Below are positions 24,770-35,885 of a stretch of DNA of 64,000 nucleotides, in pieces. The notes under the pieces were generated by a model. That model was not told the DNA's origin. It was given only the letters and a program-made list of their open reading frames with translations, and did no database searches. Within the stretch, counting starts at the first letter, position 1. Every line of letters starts with the position of its first letter. Origin of the DNA: Primulina eburnea (taxonomy: Eukaryota > Streptophyta > Magnoliopsida > Lamiales > Gesneriaceae); assembly GCF_022965805.1 (NCBI RefSeq), contig NC_133105.1, forward strand, positions 5,022,001 to 5,086,000, written 5' to 3'. Both the position numbers and the translations under genes were made by a program.

Positions 24770-26629
24770 AAAAAATGTTTTATATGAACTTAATATTTAT
24801 TAATAATTTAATTTTATTCAATCACACTCATCTCTATTTGTTTTCCCATTATTACATTAATGTTCGTAACATTAACAATTTATTTAAATTTATAACATTA
24901 TGATAGTGATTTTCTGTGAATTTGATATCAATGTAAATATTAAAGTAAATAATTAAATTTAAAAATAAAAACATATTAATGATTATTATTAAATGAATAG
25001 ATTAAAAAAAACAAAAAATATATATATAATTATGATAGTGATTTTATGTGAATTTGATGTCAATGTAAATATTAAAGTAATTAATTTTAAATTTAAAAAT
25101 AAAAATTATTAATGATTATTATTAAAAAAATATATGAAAAAGAAAATATGTAGTAATTAATTTTAAATTTAAAAATAAAAATATATTAATGATTATTATA
25201 AAATGAATAGATGATAAACAAACAAAAAAATAAACATGTATTTATGATAGTGATTTTCTGTGAATTTGATGTCAATGTAAATATTAAAGTATTTAATTTT
25301 AAATTTAAAAATAAAAATGTATTAATGAAATGATTATTATTAAAATAATATATGAAAAAGAAAACGTGTATTAATGATTATTATTAAATGAAAGTAAGGA
25401 TATTTATGTAAATTATTATTATTAAATGAAGGTACGGATATTTATGTAAATTCACAATTCATATTCTTATATTTAGATTAGTATTAGCATATAGATATAA
25501 ATATAGATTAAACATCGACATATAAATTTATAATTTCTTATTTTCTGTTTTGTTAAATATAATTTTTTTTTGTATTATTTGTAAAAAAAACTAAGATTAT
25601 AAAAAATATAATCAATACATAATTAAAAATAAGTTCGAAACCTCTGTTAGCATAATTTTTTGTATTATTTATTTTAATAAAAGAATGTATAACACTATTA
25701 CTATTATTTGTAAGGTATTTTCACAAAATCAATTAATTTTATAAATAATATTATTACATATTGATTCGAATCATTAGTTGTTGAATAAATACTTTGATAT
25801 TATTTGTAGTCATGCCATGAAAGTGAGTGAAAGAGTAATAAATAATAATTAGTCAATGGATTAATAATAATTAACTAATTACATAAAAGGAAGAAAAAAT
25901 ATCATTAGAGTACAATTTTAATAAGGATAATAGAGGAAATTAACACTATTACTATTATTTGTAAGGTATTTTCACAAAATCAATTAATTTTATAAATAAT
26001 ATTATTACATATTGATTCGAATCATTAGTTGTTGAATAAATACTTTGATATTATTTGTAGTCATGCCATGAAAGTGAGTGAAAGAGTAATAAATAATAAT
26101 TAGTCAACGGACTAATGATAATTAACTAATTACATAAAAGGAAGAAAAAATATTATTAGAGTACAATTTTAATAAGGATAATAGAGGAAATTCACAATTC
26201 AATCCGTATATTTATATAGATATAGATATAGATATAGATAGATATAGATTATAATATTATGATAGTGATTTTTTGTGAATTAGTATAGATTAACAATTTA
26301 TTTAAATTTTTAACATTATGATAGTGATTTTTTGTTAATTTGATGTCAATGTAAATATTAAAGTAAATAATTTTAAAATTAACAATAAAAATATATTAAT
26401 GATTATTGTTAAATGAGTAGATGAAAAAATAAATAAACATGTATTTATTTATAATAGTGATTTTCTTGAAAAAGTAAGTAAAAGAGTAATAAATAATAAT
26501 TAGTTAATGGATTAATAATAATAATTAACTAATTACATAAAAGGAAGACAAAGTGTCATTAGAATACAATTTTAATGGGGACAATAGAGGAAATTCACAA
26601 TTCAATCCATATATTTATATAGATATAGA
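24770..26629. repeat. Complex direct repeats at the Helitron head
   Basis: A block containing ATGATAGTGATTTT, GTGAATTTGATGTCAATG and AAATATTAAAGTAA recurs at about 24.90, 25.03, 25.25, 26.26 and 26.32 kb. A 251-bp unit starting AACACTATTACTATTATTTG is tandemly duplicated at 25691-25941 and 25942-26192 with few differences, and a partial third copy lies at about 26465-26595. TATAGA repeats end two of the blocks. Confidence 0.75.
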
Positions 26630-26753
26630 TGATCAGATTTCATATCCATGCTGGAGGGGCTGATGTTTGTGTATCCCTTGCCACCTTAAAAATTGTGTGG
26701 TTTCATTTCAAAGCAAAACATGATATGTTAATGATAATTAGTGAATATAGACA

Positions 26754-27306
26754 AGTGTTCTAAAAAGCCCGCTTAAGCTCGAGGCTCTACAAAAACGCCT
26801 CGCTTCGGAGAAACGCGGAAAAAAGCAGTTAAACTATAGTTTGACCGAATTAAATATAATTAAGACATTTAATTAAGTGTGCTTAAGCACAATTAATCGC
26901 ATCTATTTATTATTAATTTTTTTTATTTTGAATGTATGTCTTTTTATTTTCAAATAATAAATTAAGTTTACAATTTAAATATTTATTTTTTAATTTATAA
27001 TTAACCATGTCTGATAATGATTTTAAAAATATTTAGCATTTTTCAATGTTGTCTAATTACAAAAAAAAATAAATATTGTAATTTTGAGATTTTTATGTTT
27101 TTATAAATATGAGAATTAATGTATCAGACTTAAATTTATCATATTTATGTATTATTTTATATATTTATTGGTTTGAGATAATTACAATTACATTAAAGAT
27201 AAAAAACGCTTTTTCACCCTAAAACCTGTGCTAATCTCGCTTAAGCTTGAAAAGCTTGGAGCTCGACATCCGCGCTTCGGGACGTTTCACGTTTTTTAGA
27301 ACCTTG
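26754..27306. mobile_element. TIR element (MULE-like) with 9-bp target duplication
   Basis: The 553-bp element is flanked by exact copies of ATATAGACA (26745-26753 and 27307-27315). Its ends read AGTGTTCTAAAAAGC and, in reverse complement, CAAGGTTCTAAAAAACGTG, an imperfect terminal inverted repeat around GTTCTAAAAA. GCTTAAGC- and GCTCGA-type GC-rich pieces recur inside both ends, and the middle is AT-rich and non-coding. A 9-bp duplication favours Mutator-like elements; hAT (8 bp) is possible. Confidence 0.65.
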
Positions 27307-27646
27307 ATATAGACACAAAAAAACATTTTATAAAACAGTACAAGAATAATACATCAGATGGTCAGTCTCTGAAATCCTTCCCCTCCAACATATTAGCACA
27401 GTGATTAAGGAATTTACGTTGTATGTATACACATATATTTAAGAGAGTTCTTCGTCTCTACTTATTTTTCACACATATCAGATATATAATTTTATAGCTA
27501 TTTCACTTTACAGCAAGAACTATACTGCTTTTGCAGTTTAACAATATCCAGAACTATCAAATGGTACTAAAAATTGCTAATATGATAGTGACCTCAGGAA
27601 GGCAGTATCCAAGCTCCAATTTATGTCCAGCGCTGGAAATGGATCA

Positions 27647-30136
27647 TTACCACAGCATGGACCGAAATCTCCGCAAAACACGTGGTGGTTTTTGCTTCTC
27701 TACTGTAGGGATCACATTCTCCATAAGCTGAAAGAAAGACAATTATTATAAGCTTAAAAAATGAGTGCCTGTTGCATATGAATCCCAAGTGAGAAAACAA
27801 AATATCCATATGCAAAAAGCTTACCCTACACCTTAACTTGGATTTTCCTGAGATGGCGGTAAAGCAAGAGAAACTATTTAATGTAGTATTATATCACATT
27901 TAAAACATATCTGACAGCCACTCTGAAATTACATGTAAATACAAGAGAGTATATATCTGTTTGTCGTCTAGAATAAATCTCGTGGACCTCAGTAAAAGAA
28001 ATTATAAGAAAGCATATATATCTCTATCCATATGCTATATTTCTCTATACTATCTTAAATGGGGAGAATAAAGACAAATATGGTAGATTTGATTTGAGCT
28101 TCTTTTTTTAACTGCATAATCACCCCTAATCCCCTATTCATATTTTTATACTTATCATTTGACCCTTGGCAATTTCAATTGAAAGATAACTTTGTTACAA
28201 AAACAGATTGTAGAAGCATGCAACGCATGCACCAAGGTACTTGTATCTTATGAAATATTTACAGAAGAAAGTCGGTACCTGCTTGAGCCGCTTCATTGTC
28301 AGCTTCTCCTGGTATAGGGAAATTCATAAACAAAAATTTCTAAATTTTACACAAAGAAATGAAAAATAAATGCCATTGACGCTAAACATCCCAAGACACA
28401 TGGTGCTCCAATGACAGAGCCTTGCTACTTTTAAATAACAGAGAGAGATATAAAAGGACAATCACTAACATGAAAATATTCAGCAGTGTGCAAAAGATCA
28501 AGGAGATGCAGAAAATAGTATGTTTAATAAGCCTTTTCTAACCAACCTATCTTAAATCCAAGTAACAGTGAACTAAAAAATAGTGAAATGATACACCATG
28601 ATTCCCTGAAAGAGCATTAAATATAAAAGAAAACTAAAAAAAGTCGATTATCTTCAAATATAGGTTGGGTAATGAACATTCATAATCCCAGGAATGTTTT
28701 GATTAGAATCAAGTCCTCGAAGCATATTTACGCATATCAGGAAATACATTTGATCAGGAAACTTACTAGCTCTTTTAAAACAAGTTAACCGGGTACTTTA
28801 AAGGGCAAGGATGATCTTTTCACAGTACGTGGATACCAAATAAACGTGGATTGTTCTAAAATTTTAAATAAAAAAGACAAGATGAATCACTCCACCAAGT
28901 TAGAGCCTAATATGGTTGACAGTTTTCTTCAGAATAATATCGTAGTACGACATTGTTCGAGATTGATGGCGAGTTATGCCTTTTCACGTGATACTAAATA
29001 AGAAATTCTGGCAGATACTCGAGATCCTTAGTGTCGAAGGTTGGTCCTAAAATATGGGGATGTGCAGACTAATGAACTTTGCAGCTTTAGTTTTTCAGCG
29101 ACCAAATAAAAACTAAGCAAACCACGCTGGACAGTAAATACAGTAGGCAATCATAAATGCGAAGAAAATTAATTTGTTAGCCAAAAAAAAAAAAGAAGAG
29201 TTACAGACACAAAAAAACCATCATTATACTCCTCCAGAGGCTGGAAATTTATGCAAGAAAAGCTCGTTGAGTTACCTTTTCTATAAGTAGCCGCTCATTT
29301 TCTTCCTCTAGCTTCATTTCCATTAACTCCAATTCAACTTGATAAGCCTGAATATACGCAAAACCCAACACTTCAAAATAATTAAAAAATAAAAACAACA
29401 CAGAACCCAAATCAATCAAAACGAGCAGCAATCTAAAAGAAGGAAATCCCACCTGCTTCCGCTCTCTTGATCTGGCGGCACTTTCCCTATTCTTAATCAT
29501 CCTTCTTTGCCTTTGCTGTGCCGACTTTTCCAAGGGCTCCAACAAACTCAGGCTCCGTCTCCCTCTTCCGCTTCCCAACCCCCCAACATCCAATCCTACC
29601 CCAATACCTATTCCCACAACTCCAGAATTCTTGTAAGAATAAATTCCCCCGCTCAGCTTCTCCTCCTTAACGGCCACCGTATCCACCGCTTCCTCCTCCT
29701 CCTTTGCCGCAGCTTTCACCAAAAAATCCTCCAAAGTCATCATCTCCTTCTTCGGCTGCTGCCCACTCTTTTTCCCATCCACGATCTCTCTCCAAACTTC
29801 CTCAGCTGTTTTCCTCACCAACTTCCGCGGTTCCTCTTCTCCATAGCTACTTCGAGACACAGATCCAGCAGCATCCAAAAGAGTGATCTTTGCATTCAAC
29901 AAAGTACCAGTAAAACTCTCCGCCTCACCAACAGAACGGCGACGGTCTTGATCAGGGCTCGAATTCCTTTCACCATATGCATTTCTCAAAAACCCATCCA
30001 ATGAAATTAAATTATCGTGAGCATTGCTGGTGCTGTCACTTCTAAGTAGATCTATAGCAACAGAAGTAGAGGAGCACGCGGACAGCTTCCGCTTAAGATC
30101 AGATTTCCGAGAAGCCATAAGCTTCGACGACGCCAT
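27647..30136 (-). CDS. GBF4: Group A bZIP transcription factor, GBF4-like
   Basis: Four exons on the minus strand: 30136-29453 (228 codons), 29347-29276 (24), 28308-28279 (10, a micro-exon) and 27727-27647 (26 plus stop). All junctions are GT-AG in phase 0, giving 288 residues against about 270 for Arabidopsis GBF4. The start MASSKLMASRKSDL mirrors the GBF4 N-terminus. Conserved group A motifs follow: AEEVWREIV (about 111-119) and MMTLEDFLVKA (about 131-141), then the DNA-binding basic region RMIKNRESAARSRERKQ ending at residue 228, the zipper (about 229-262, EENERLL) and the C-terminal PPRVLRRFRSMLW, whose RxxS site fits SnRK2/CDPK phosphorylation. Group A factors bind ABRE/G-box (ACGTG) elements in nuclear ABA and stress responses. 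The symbol is by resemblance; EEL-type paralogues are close. Confidence 0.88.
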
Positions 30137-32513
30137 TTCAATAATCGAACAAACGGAAAATTACATATTTGAGCTTGATCCCAATTTGTTTCCCAAAATC
30201 CTCGTCAGCTTAAAATGCATGGCACAGTAGCGGATAAAATTTCTAATGATTGTGTAATTTTGCAGACGACCTAGGGCTTTGCGAATATTTGGGGATTATA
30301 TGCAGTGAAGGACATTCGGTTTCTTTGAACTGACAGTACGAACAAGATTCTGTTCCTCTAAATTAGAGAAGAAGCTGAGCTGTTTTTTCTCGAGCCCAGC
30401 CCAGCTCAGCTCAGCCCATCTTATTGGTGAAGTGGGCTTTAGCTTTGGGCTCACAAATCCAATAGAAGTTTAAAAGGTATAAATATTGGGAACATCCGAA
30501 CATGTAATTAAAAAATAGGAACCAATGTCTCTTAAGAGAGTATGCGAGTTAATAAAATATATGAGTTTTTGACTATTTTTAAGAGTCCAATTCCTCGTCC
30601 TAATACTTTTTCGGACGAAACTGTCACACAAATTTTGTCTAATGTGGTTTTCCTAGATAGCATGATTTATAGGTTACTACGTTAGTCTCGATGATTTATC
30701 CAATATACACTGAAAATAGTGGCTGTGAGTTCCATCATAATTAAAAAAATGAAACAAATAGAATGTATATTTTAAAAATCACATACAAAATCTTGCTTAA
30801 TGAAGTGCTTAATTTTTTTTAAAAAAAAAATACTAATAATAGTTGTCATTTGTTGGGAAAGTCATATTATTTGTATTTTGTCACATTAGATTTGGTAACT
30901 TGATGTAAAAATCGATGAACACCTCTCATCTATATGTATGTCAGTATGTGCCCGTGGTTTGATACAGAAATTAAAGTGAAGAATCAAAATCCATCATAAT
31001 TTTTTTTTATAAAAAGTGTTAAATCTCGATATTTGAGTCACCCCATTTCTAATTTATTTTCTCCTAATTACCTTGAAAAAAAATGAGTATAAGTAATTAG
31101 TTATAAAAGTGGCTTAAAGGTTTAAACTAAGCATGCATAATTTGTGAATGAATTAAAGATGAGATATGCATGGATTTTGTAATTGTTAATATCATCAACC
31201 CCAAAAAAGAAGCCTCTACGTTAGGACAACGCTTTCGGTAGCTTGTAATAAGAGGTCGAGGGTTTCTTGAATGAAGTAATATTATATACATGTCTGGATA
31301 TTAAGACTCCACGTGGAAAATAAACGTATAATAATCAAAATGCATGGCAATTATTTACGTGGGTTGTCACGGGATTTGTTGGAAGACTTTTCATTATTTT
31401 CTTAGTCATGATCAAGATCCTTACCCAATCCAAAATCTCAGTTTGCAACTGAAGTTTCTATCGTTGTGCAAAAATTTGTGTGAGATAGTTTTATAGGTCG
31501 TATTTTGTGAGACAGATCTTTTATTTGAGTCATTATGAAAAAATATTATTTTTTATGCTAAGAATATTATTTTTATTGTGAATATCGGTAAGGTTGACAC
31601 GTCTTACCGATTAAGATTCGTAAGACCGGCCGTCTCACAAGAGACTTACTCCTATTGTTGATATCATCCTTTGTTATCGTGCTAGGCCTTTTCTTTTGTT
31701 GTGCCACATTGTAGGCGATCCGCTAATCGCATATTTGGCTTATCGTCCGAGGCGTCACTAGATTATGTAGATTTTTTGCCATTGTTTTTGAGCTCTTTTG
31801 TGAATGGTGACTCTCTACAATAAACTCTAAAATAGGACAACCACTTAACTAAAGTCATGCATATATTGTGCATGAAGAGACAAGGATAGACATAAGCAGC
31901 AGCCATTATCCTTGCCAAACATCTTCCACAAGATTCTCTCTCTCTCTCTCTCTTTCAGAACTATACATAAATAGATGAGATGCAGCTTGATATATCCAAA
32001 ATAGATGACGTGAAATACAAACTTTAAACTGCCCTTTTATCTGGCTTTAAATGTTGGCTGATTTTACAGGCAACTTAGGATATATATAAATTTTGTTTCC
32101 AGATGATTATTGTTGCATGATTACGGTTCTTGGTACCTATTTTACTCTTTTCTTCGTTGGAATTGAAGCTGCTTCTTCATATTCTGCAACCAAGATTAAT
32201 CACACAGGATGTGGCAAAAATTCCAAAATTCAGTGATCGGGATGAAAGGTCAGCTTTTCGGAGTTACATAAAGTTTATTTTTCTTCGATGCTACAAGTTA
32301 ATGGAGTTCAATTTCTTGATGGCAATAGTTGTTTTAATCGTCCGGATACCTGTATCTTTTTGTGTGCACCCTTCATTTTTGTCTGCTCAAGTATCTTTCC
32401 TTATTAACAAACTTCAAATATAAAAGGGAGATTTTGTAGGCTATGATGTTTAATATCTCTTAAATATACATCTGATTGACAATTTATTATCATTTTTTGA
32501 AGAAAAGAAGAAA
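30137..32513. other. Intergenic region between GBF4-like and UPF0496 genes
   Basis: It should contain the divergent promoters of both genes, which point away from each other. Visible items are CAGCCCAGCTCAGCTCAGC (30399-30417), a GTGAGAC-family MITE (31469-31651) and a short (CT)n run near 31936-31955. An open frame at 32130-32423 has no recognisable domain. I see no further gene. Confidence 0.5.
31469..31651 (+). mobile_element. GTGAGAC-family MITE, copy
   Basis: Full-length copy from CAAAAATTTGTGTGAGAT to CCGTCTCACAAGAGACTTAC, with moderate divergence; the left palindrome is eroded and the right one kept. Confidence 0.7.
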
Positions 32514-33560
32514 ATGAAAGAATCTGGTAGAACACTCAATGTCAACGATGAATATCTTTGTGCGGTAAGAACCAAATCCTACGCTGATTTCTTTTTAAAA
32601 GTTCAGTTGATCGTAAACAATCCATCTTCATCACCGGATAGTATCCTCCATGGAGGGCTCACGGAAATCCTTCAACCTGGCCAAGAAACTATTACTCAAG
32701 TTCTTGAATCAGACCAGCTTGTTTCGACCAAATCATCAAGTGATCTTAAATCCATTCTGTTAAATTACTTTGATACAAGTGCCCAAGCCTCAAAATTCTG
32801 CAGCCAACTTCTCGAAATCTTGAGCGAAATTCGAGCTGATTATAGAATATTCATCAATCAAGTTATGGATTCAATTATTCACTACTCCTCCGAGCAGTTG
32901 AGCTTCATAGTATCCGAGCTGCATTCTTGTACTATTCTAAAAAACCCCTTCTCCTATATGAGCAAACAAGATTTTAACCTCATTCATGAGAAACATTCAT
33001 CTGTTGCACAACATTTGAAGTTTAAGAGGAAAAGGGTAGCAAGAAAAATCAAACTGATTAAATTTTTTAACAAGGCTTCGGGGGCTTGTACAACAGTAGC
33101 CTGTGGCTTAGTCGCTGCAGCAGCCATGTTTTTAGTAATACACACTCTCACAGCTTTACTAATGGGGCCTGCTCTCTTGAGCTTGCCTATAAAACCGCTA
33201 AAGAAAAAGATCGTAAATTTCCGGTTCTTGAAGTATGGATCTTTGAGAAGAACTTTGGGGCTGCTTGACGTAGCAGCAAAGGGTGCATACATCCTGAACC
33301 GGGATTTCGACACGATGAGTCGACTCGTCGGTCGACTTCAAGATGAGATCGAACACAAAAAGAGAATGATTCAGTTCTGTTTGGAGAAGAGGGGAGACAG
33401 GCTTTCTTTAGAAGTGTTGAAGGAGCTTAAAAAAAATGAATTGGGATTCAAGAAACAGGTGGAGGAGCTTGAAGAGCACGTGTACCTCTGCCTTGTTACG
33501 ATCAATCGGGCTAGAGCATTGGTGATCAAGGAAATTTCTCAAGATCATTCAGAAAGTTGA
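32514..33560 (+). CDS. UPF0496 (DUF677) family protein
   Basis: A single uninterrupted frame of 348 residues starting ATG at 32514 and ending TGA at 33560. The N-terminal LNVNDEYLCAVRTKSYADFF closely matches the start of UPF0496 proteins, which usually run 350-390 residues, so the annotated start is credible even if an upstream leader exon exists. A hydrophobic stretch at about residues 193-230 (ACGLVAAAAMFLVIHTLTAL onward) is the typical paired membrane-like segment of the family. The rest is helical and charged, with a likely coiled coil at about 265-335 (RLVGRLQDEIEHKKRM, KKQVEELEEHVYLCL). Family members include proteins related to Arabidopsis AT14A; the molecular function is not established. 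Confidence 0.85.
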   Translation: MKESGRTLNVNDEYLCAVRTKSYADFFLKVQLIVNNPSSSPDSILHGGLTEILQPGQETITQVLESDQLVSTKSSSDLKSILLNYFDTSAQASKFCSQLLEILSEIRADYRIFINQVMDSIIHYSSEQLSFIVSELHSCTILKNPFSYMSKQDFNLIHEKHSSVAQHLKFKRKRVARKIKLIKFFNKASGACTTVACGLVAAAAMFLVIHTLTALLMGPALLSLPIKPLKKKIVNFRFLKYGSLRRTLGLLDVAAKGAYILNRDFDTMSRLVGRLQDEIEHKKRMIQFCLEKRGDRLSLEVLKELKKNELGFKKQVEELEEHVYLCLVTINRARALVIKEISQDHSES

Positions 33561-34470
33561 TGCCATAGGCATGTATATTGAAAAGCCTTCCAAAATCAAT
33601 TCTTTGATTTTTTTTTCATATATGTAAATATATATAGTTTATTTTTTATTTATTTTTTTAGGGTTATTCTTTAATATTTACAGATGTGAAAAAATGTGAT
33701 TTATTTTCTACCTTGCTAGGAAATTTATTGTTTGTTACGTTGACTTTGAACGTGTATAATAATTATAATTCAGTAAATAATATTTTTGATACACAGATTA
33801 TTAAAAAATTGACAAATTGATACATAAACTATTGTAAATAATTTAATTGATACATGATTCAACTAAAAAATCAATTTTGCATTTAATTTTAAATTACTTT
33901 TAAGTACAATTAATTCTATTAAATTCAATTAGATATACATTTTATTTTTCACTATTATTTTATTGATTAAGATTATAAAAAAATTTAAATTATATTATGT
34001 TAAATAAGGATCATACTCTGTATACAAAATGTTATAATTATTAACTATTCAATTATATTTTTTTTTTCAAAATATTTATAAGTATATAATAAAATGATAT
34101 TTTTTTCTCAATCTATATTATAATATTATGATTACATATCAATAAAAGTAAAACTCGATAAATAAATCATATATACAACTAAAAACATTTTAATATATTG
34201 ATAAAATTAATTATAATAAATAAGTATATTTTTTATATTTGAATTAAAGTACAAGTCGAATAACTAAGAAACTTACACAAAATTCTTAAATCAAATATTG
34301 ACCCTTTTGAATAGTTGAAATCACACAAATATTGGGATAACAAGTGAGATTCATCTGTTATACTGTCGGTGTTCCAAATTCATTCATCACATCAATTCGT
34401 TCTTTTTTCAGGAGATTTTTTTTTTTGGTATGGTTTACAACTTTCACGTTGAACATTTTTTTTTTTTTTT

Positions 34471-34617
34471 GAGTGAATCTCATGTGAGACCGTCTCATGG
34501 ATTCTAATCTGTGAGACGGGTCAACCCTACTCATATTCACAATAAAAAGTAATATTCTTAGCATAAAAAATAATGTTTTTTCATGAATGATCCAAATAAG
34601 AAATCCGTATCACAAAT
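34471..34617 (-). mobile_element. GTGAGAC-family MITE, truncated copy
   Basis: Minus orientation, from CATGTGAGACCGTCTCATGG to AATCCGTATCACAAATTC. The outer end on the right is missing. Confidence 0.65.
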
Positions 34618-34902
34618 TCACGTTGAATACTTTTTCGATTTTTCAACGGATCAATATCAAATTTTAAAAAACTAAAATGATGACTAGAGTTGTTTAGATC
34701 GCAATATCTCCATTCTCCAAAAATATATTAATTTTGTTATATTTCATTTGTATACATGATGTATTATTGGCTTATAATTTTATTAATATATAACTATTAT
34801 GTTATAATATTGATAAATAAATAAAAGTATTTTATTATATATTTATAAATATGTTATTTATATGTACCAAAATTTTAGATACATTATCGGTATATTATTT
34901 AA

Positions 34903-35081
34903 AGTAGGTCTCATATTAGACCGTCTCAGGATCTTAATCTGTGAGACGGGTCAACCTTACTCACATTCACAATAAAAAATAATACTCTTAGCATAAATAG
35001 TAATACTTTTTCATATATGACCCAAATAAGAGATCCGTCTCACAAATACGACCCGTGAGACCGTCTCACACAAATTTTTAC
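34903..35081 (-). mobile_element. GTGAGAC-family MITE, full-length copy
   Basis: Minus orientation, from GTAGGTCTCATATTAGACCG to CGTGAGACCGTCTCACACAA. The right palindrome is intact. Confidence 0.75.
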
Positions 35082-35885
35082 CTTTTATTTATATGTAACG
35101 AGATTTTTGATAGATTATCAATATAAATTTTTTTTTTACCGTAATTACCGATATCGCACAATATATACATCCACATTTCCATATTTATTGTAATATATCC
35201 ACGTGGATATGTGATAGGATGGCTAGTTCAAGTCAGTACTCCTAAATAACACAAGAAAAGAAGAAGAAGAAATAAGTAAAGGGAGGAGACGGCAATCAAG
35301 AGAATTCATTGTATATGGCTTACTTCTCTCTTTTTAGTTTGGGGATGGAGAGCTTTGTCTCATTTAGACAAATATTGTGAGATTTATGAATAATCAAATG
35401 AAGAATATAAATTGCAAGTTTTTAGCATGCATGATCGATGCATGTTGTGTCTGTAAAATCTTTCTTTTTGTTATGACCGAAAGAAAAAGGACAAGGCAGG
35501 AAATTAATAACAATATATATAGTGAATGATGAGAGAGCTGTGGTTACTCTTATTCGAATTTCGGTGCGTCGCAGCGCCTATTGGGATCATGGGGCTTGTC
35601 GTCTGCAGAAACCCACACCTCTCCTCCACCGGCGCACCCTAAGGCCTCTGTATTTCGAAGTTATCTTCTGTTACGGCACATTTTTGAGTTACTACTACGT
35701 TTTCATAGGGTACTTTGACACAAAATTAAAGTGTAATTTAAATGAATAATGAAAAATAGTGTGTAAAGGTATGAAATTTGCGTGTGTGAAATATATATAC
35801 TAAAAAATATATATAATATAATAGGGCTGGTACAGAGAATTGTTGCAAAGCACCGATATTCTTCCATCGAATCGCCGAATGTATA

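Larger units (their letters stand above)
21183..26629 (-). mobile_element. Putative non-autonomous Helitron, 5,447 bp
   Basis: Read on the minus strand, the 3' end is the hairpin TACGTGC-AAC-GCACGTA (21194-21210), then seven bases, then CTAG followed by T (21183-21186), the classical Helitron terminus. The 5' end is A|TCTATATCTATATAAATA at 26629, with TC after a host A, as expected for A|T insertion. The interior is AT-rich and has no Rep or helicase frame, so movement would need help from another element. A second head-like copy starts at 26248 with the same following sequence (ATACGGATTGAATTGTG against ATATGGATTGAATTGTG), and related body repeats recur at about 24.9-25.5 and 25.7-26.2 kb. 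The element may therefore be a stack of related, truncated Helitrons rather than one unit. Confidence 0.55.
33561..35885. other. Intergenic region with two MITE copies
   Basis: AT-rich sequence with GTGAGAC-family MITEs at 34471-34617 and 34903-35081. A GC-richer patch at about 35560-35650 is open in one frame but matches no family I recognise. It probably includes the promoter of the next gene. Confidence 0.5.

Noticed and set aside
24770..26629. Possible CRISPR-like or satellite array
   Set aside because: The repeats differ in length and spacing, there are no unique spacers, and the host is a plant. They fit Helitron head duplications better.
29507..30004. 165-residue plus-strand frame
   Set aside because: It is the antisense shadow of the bZIP first exon, which has clear family motifs on the minus strand.
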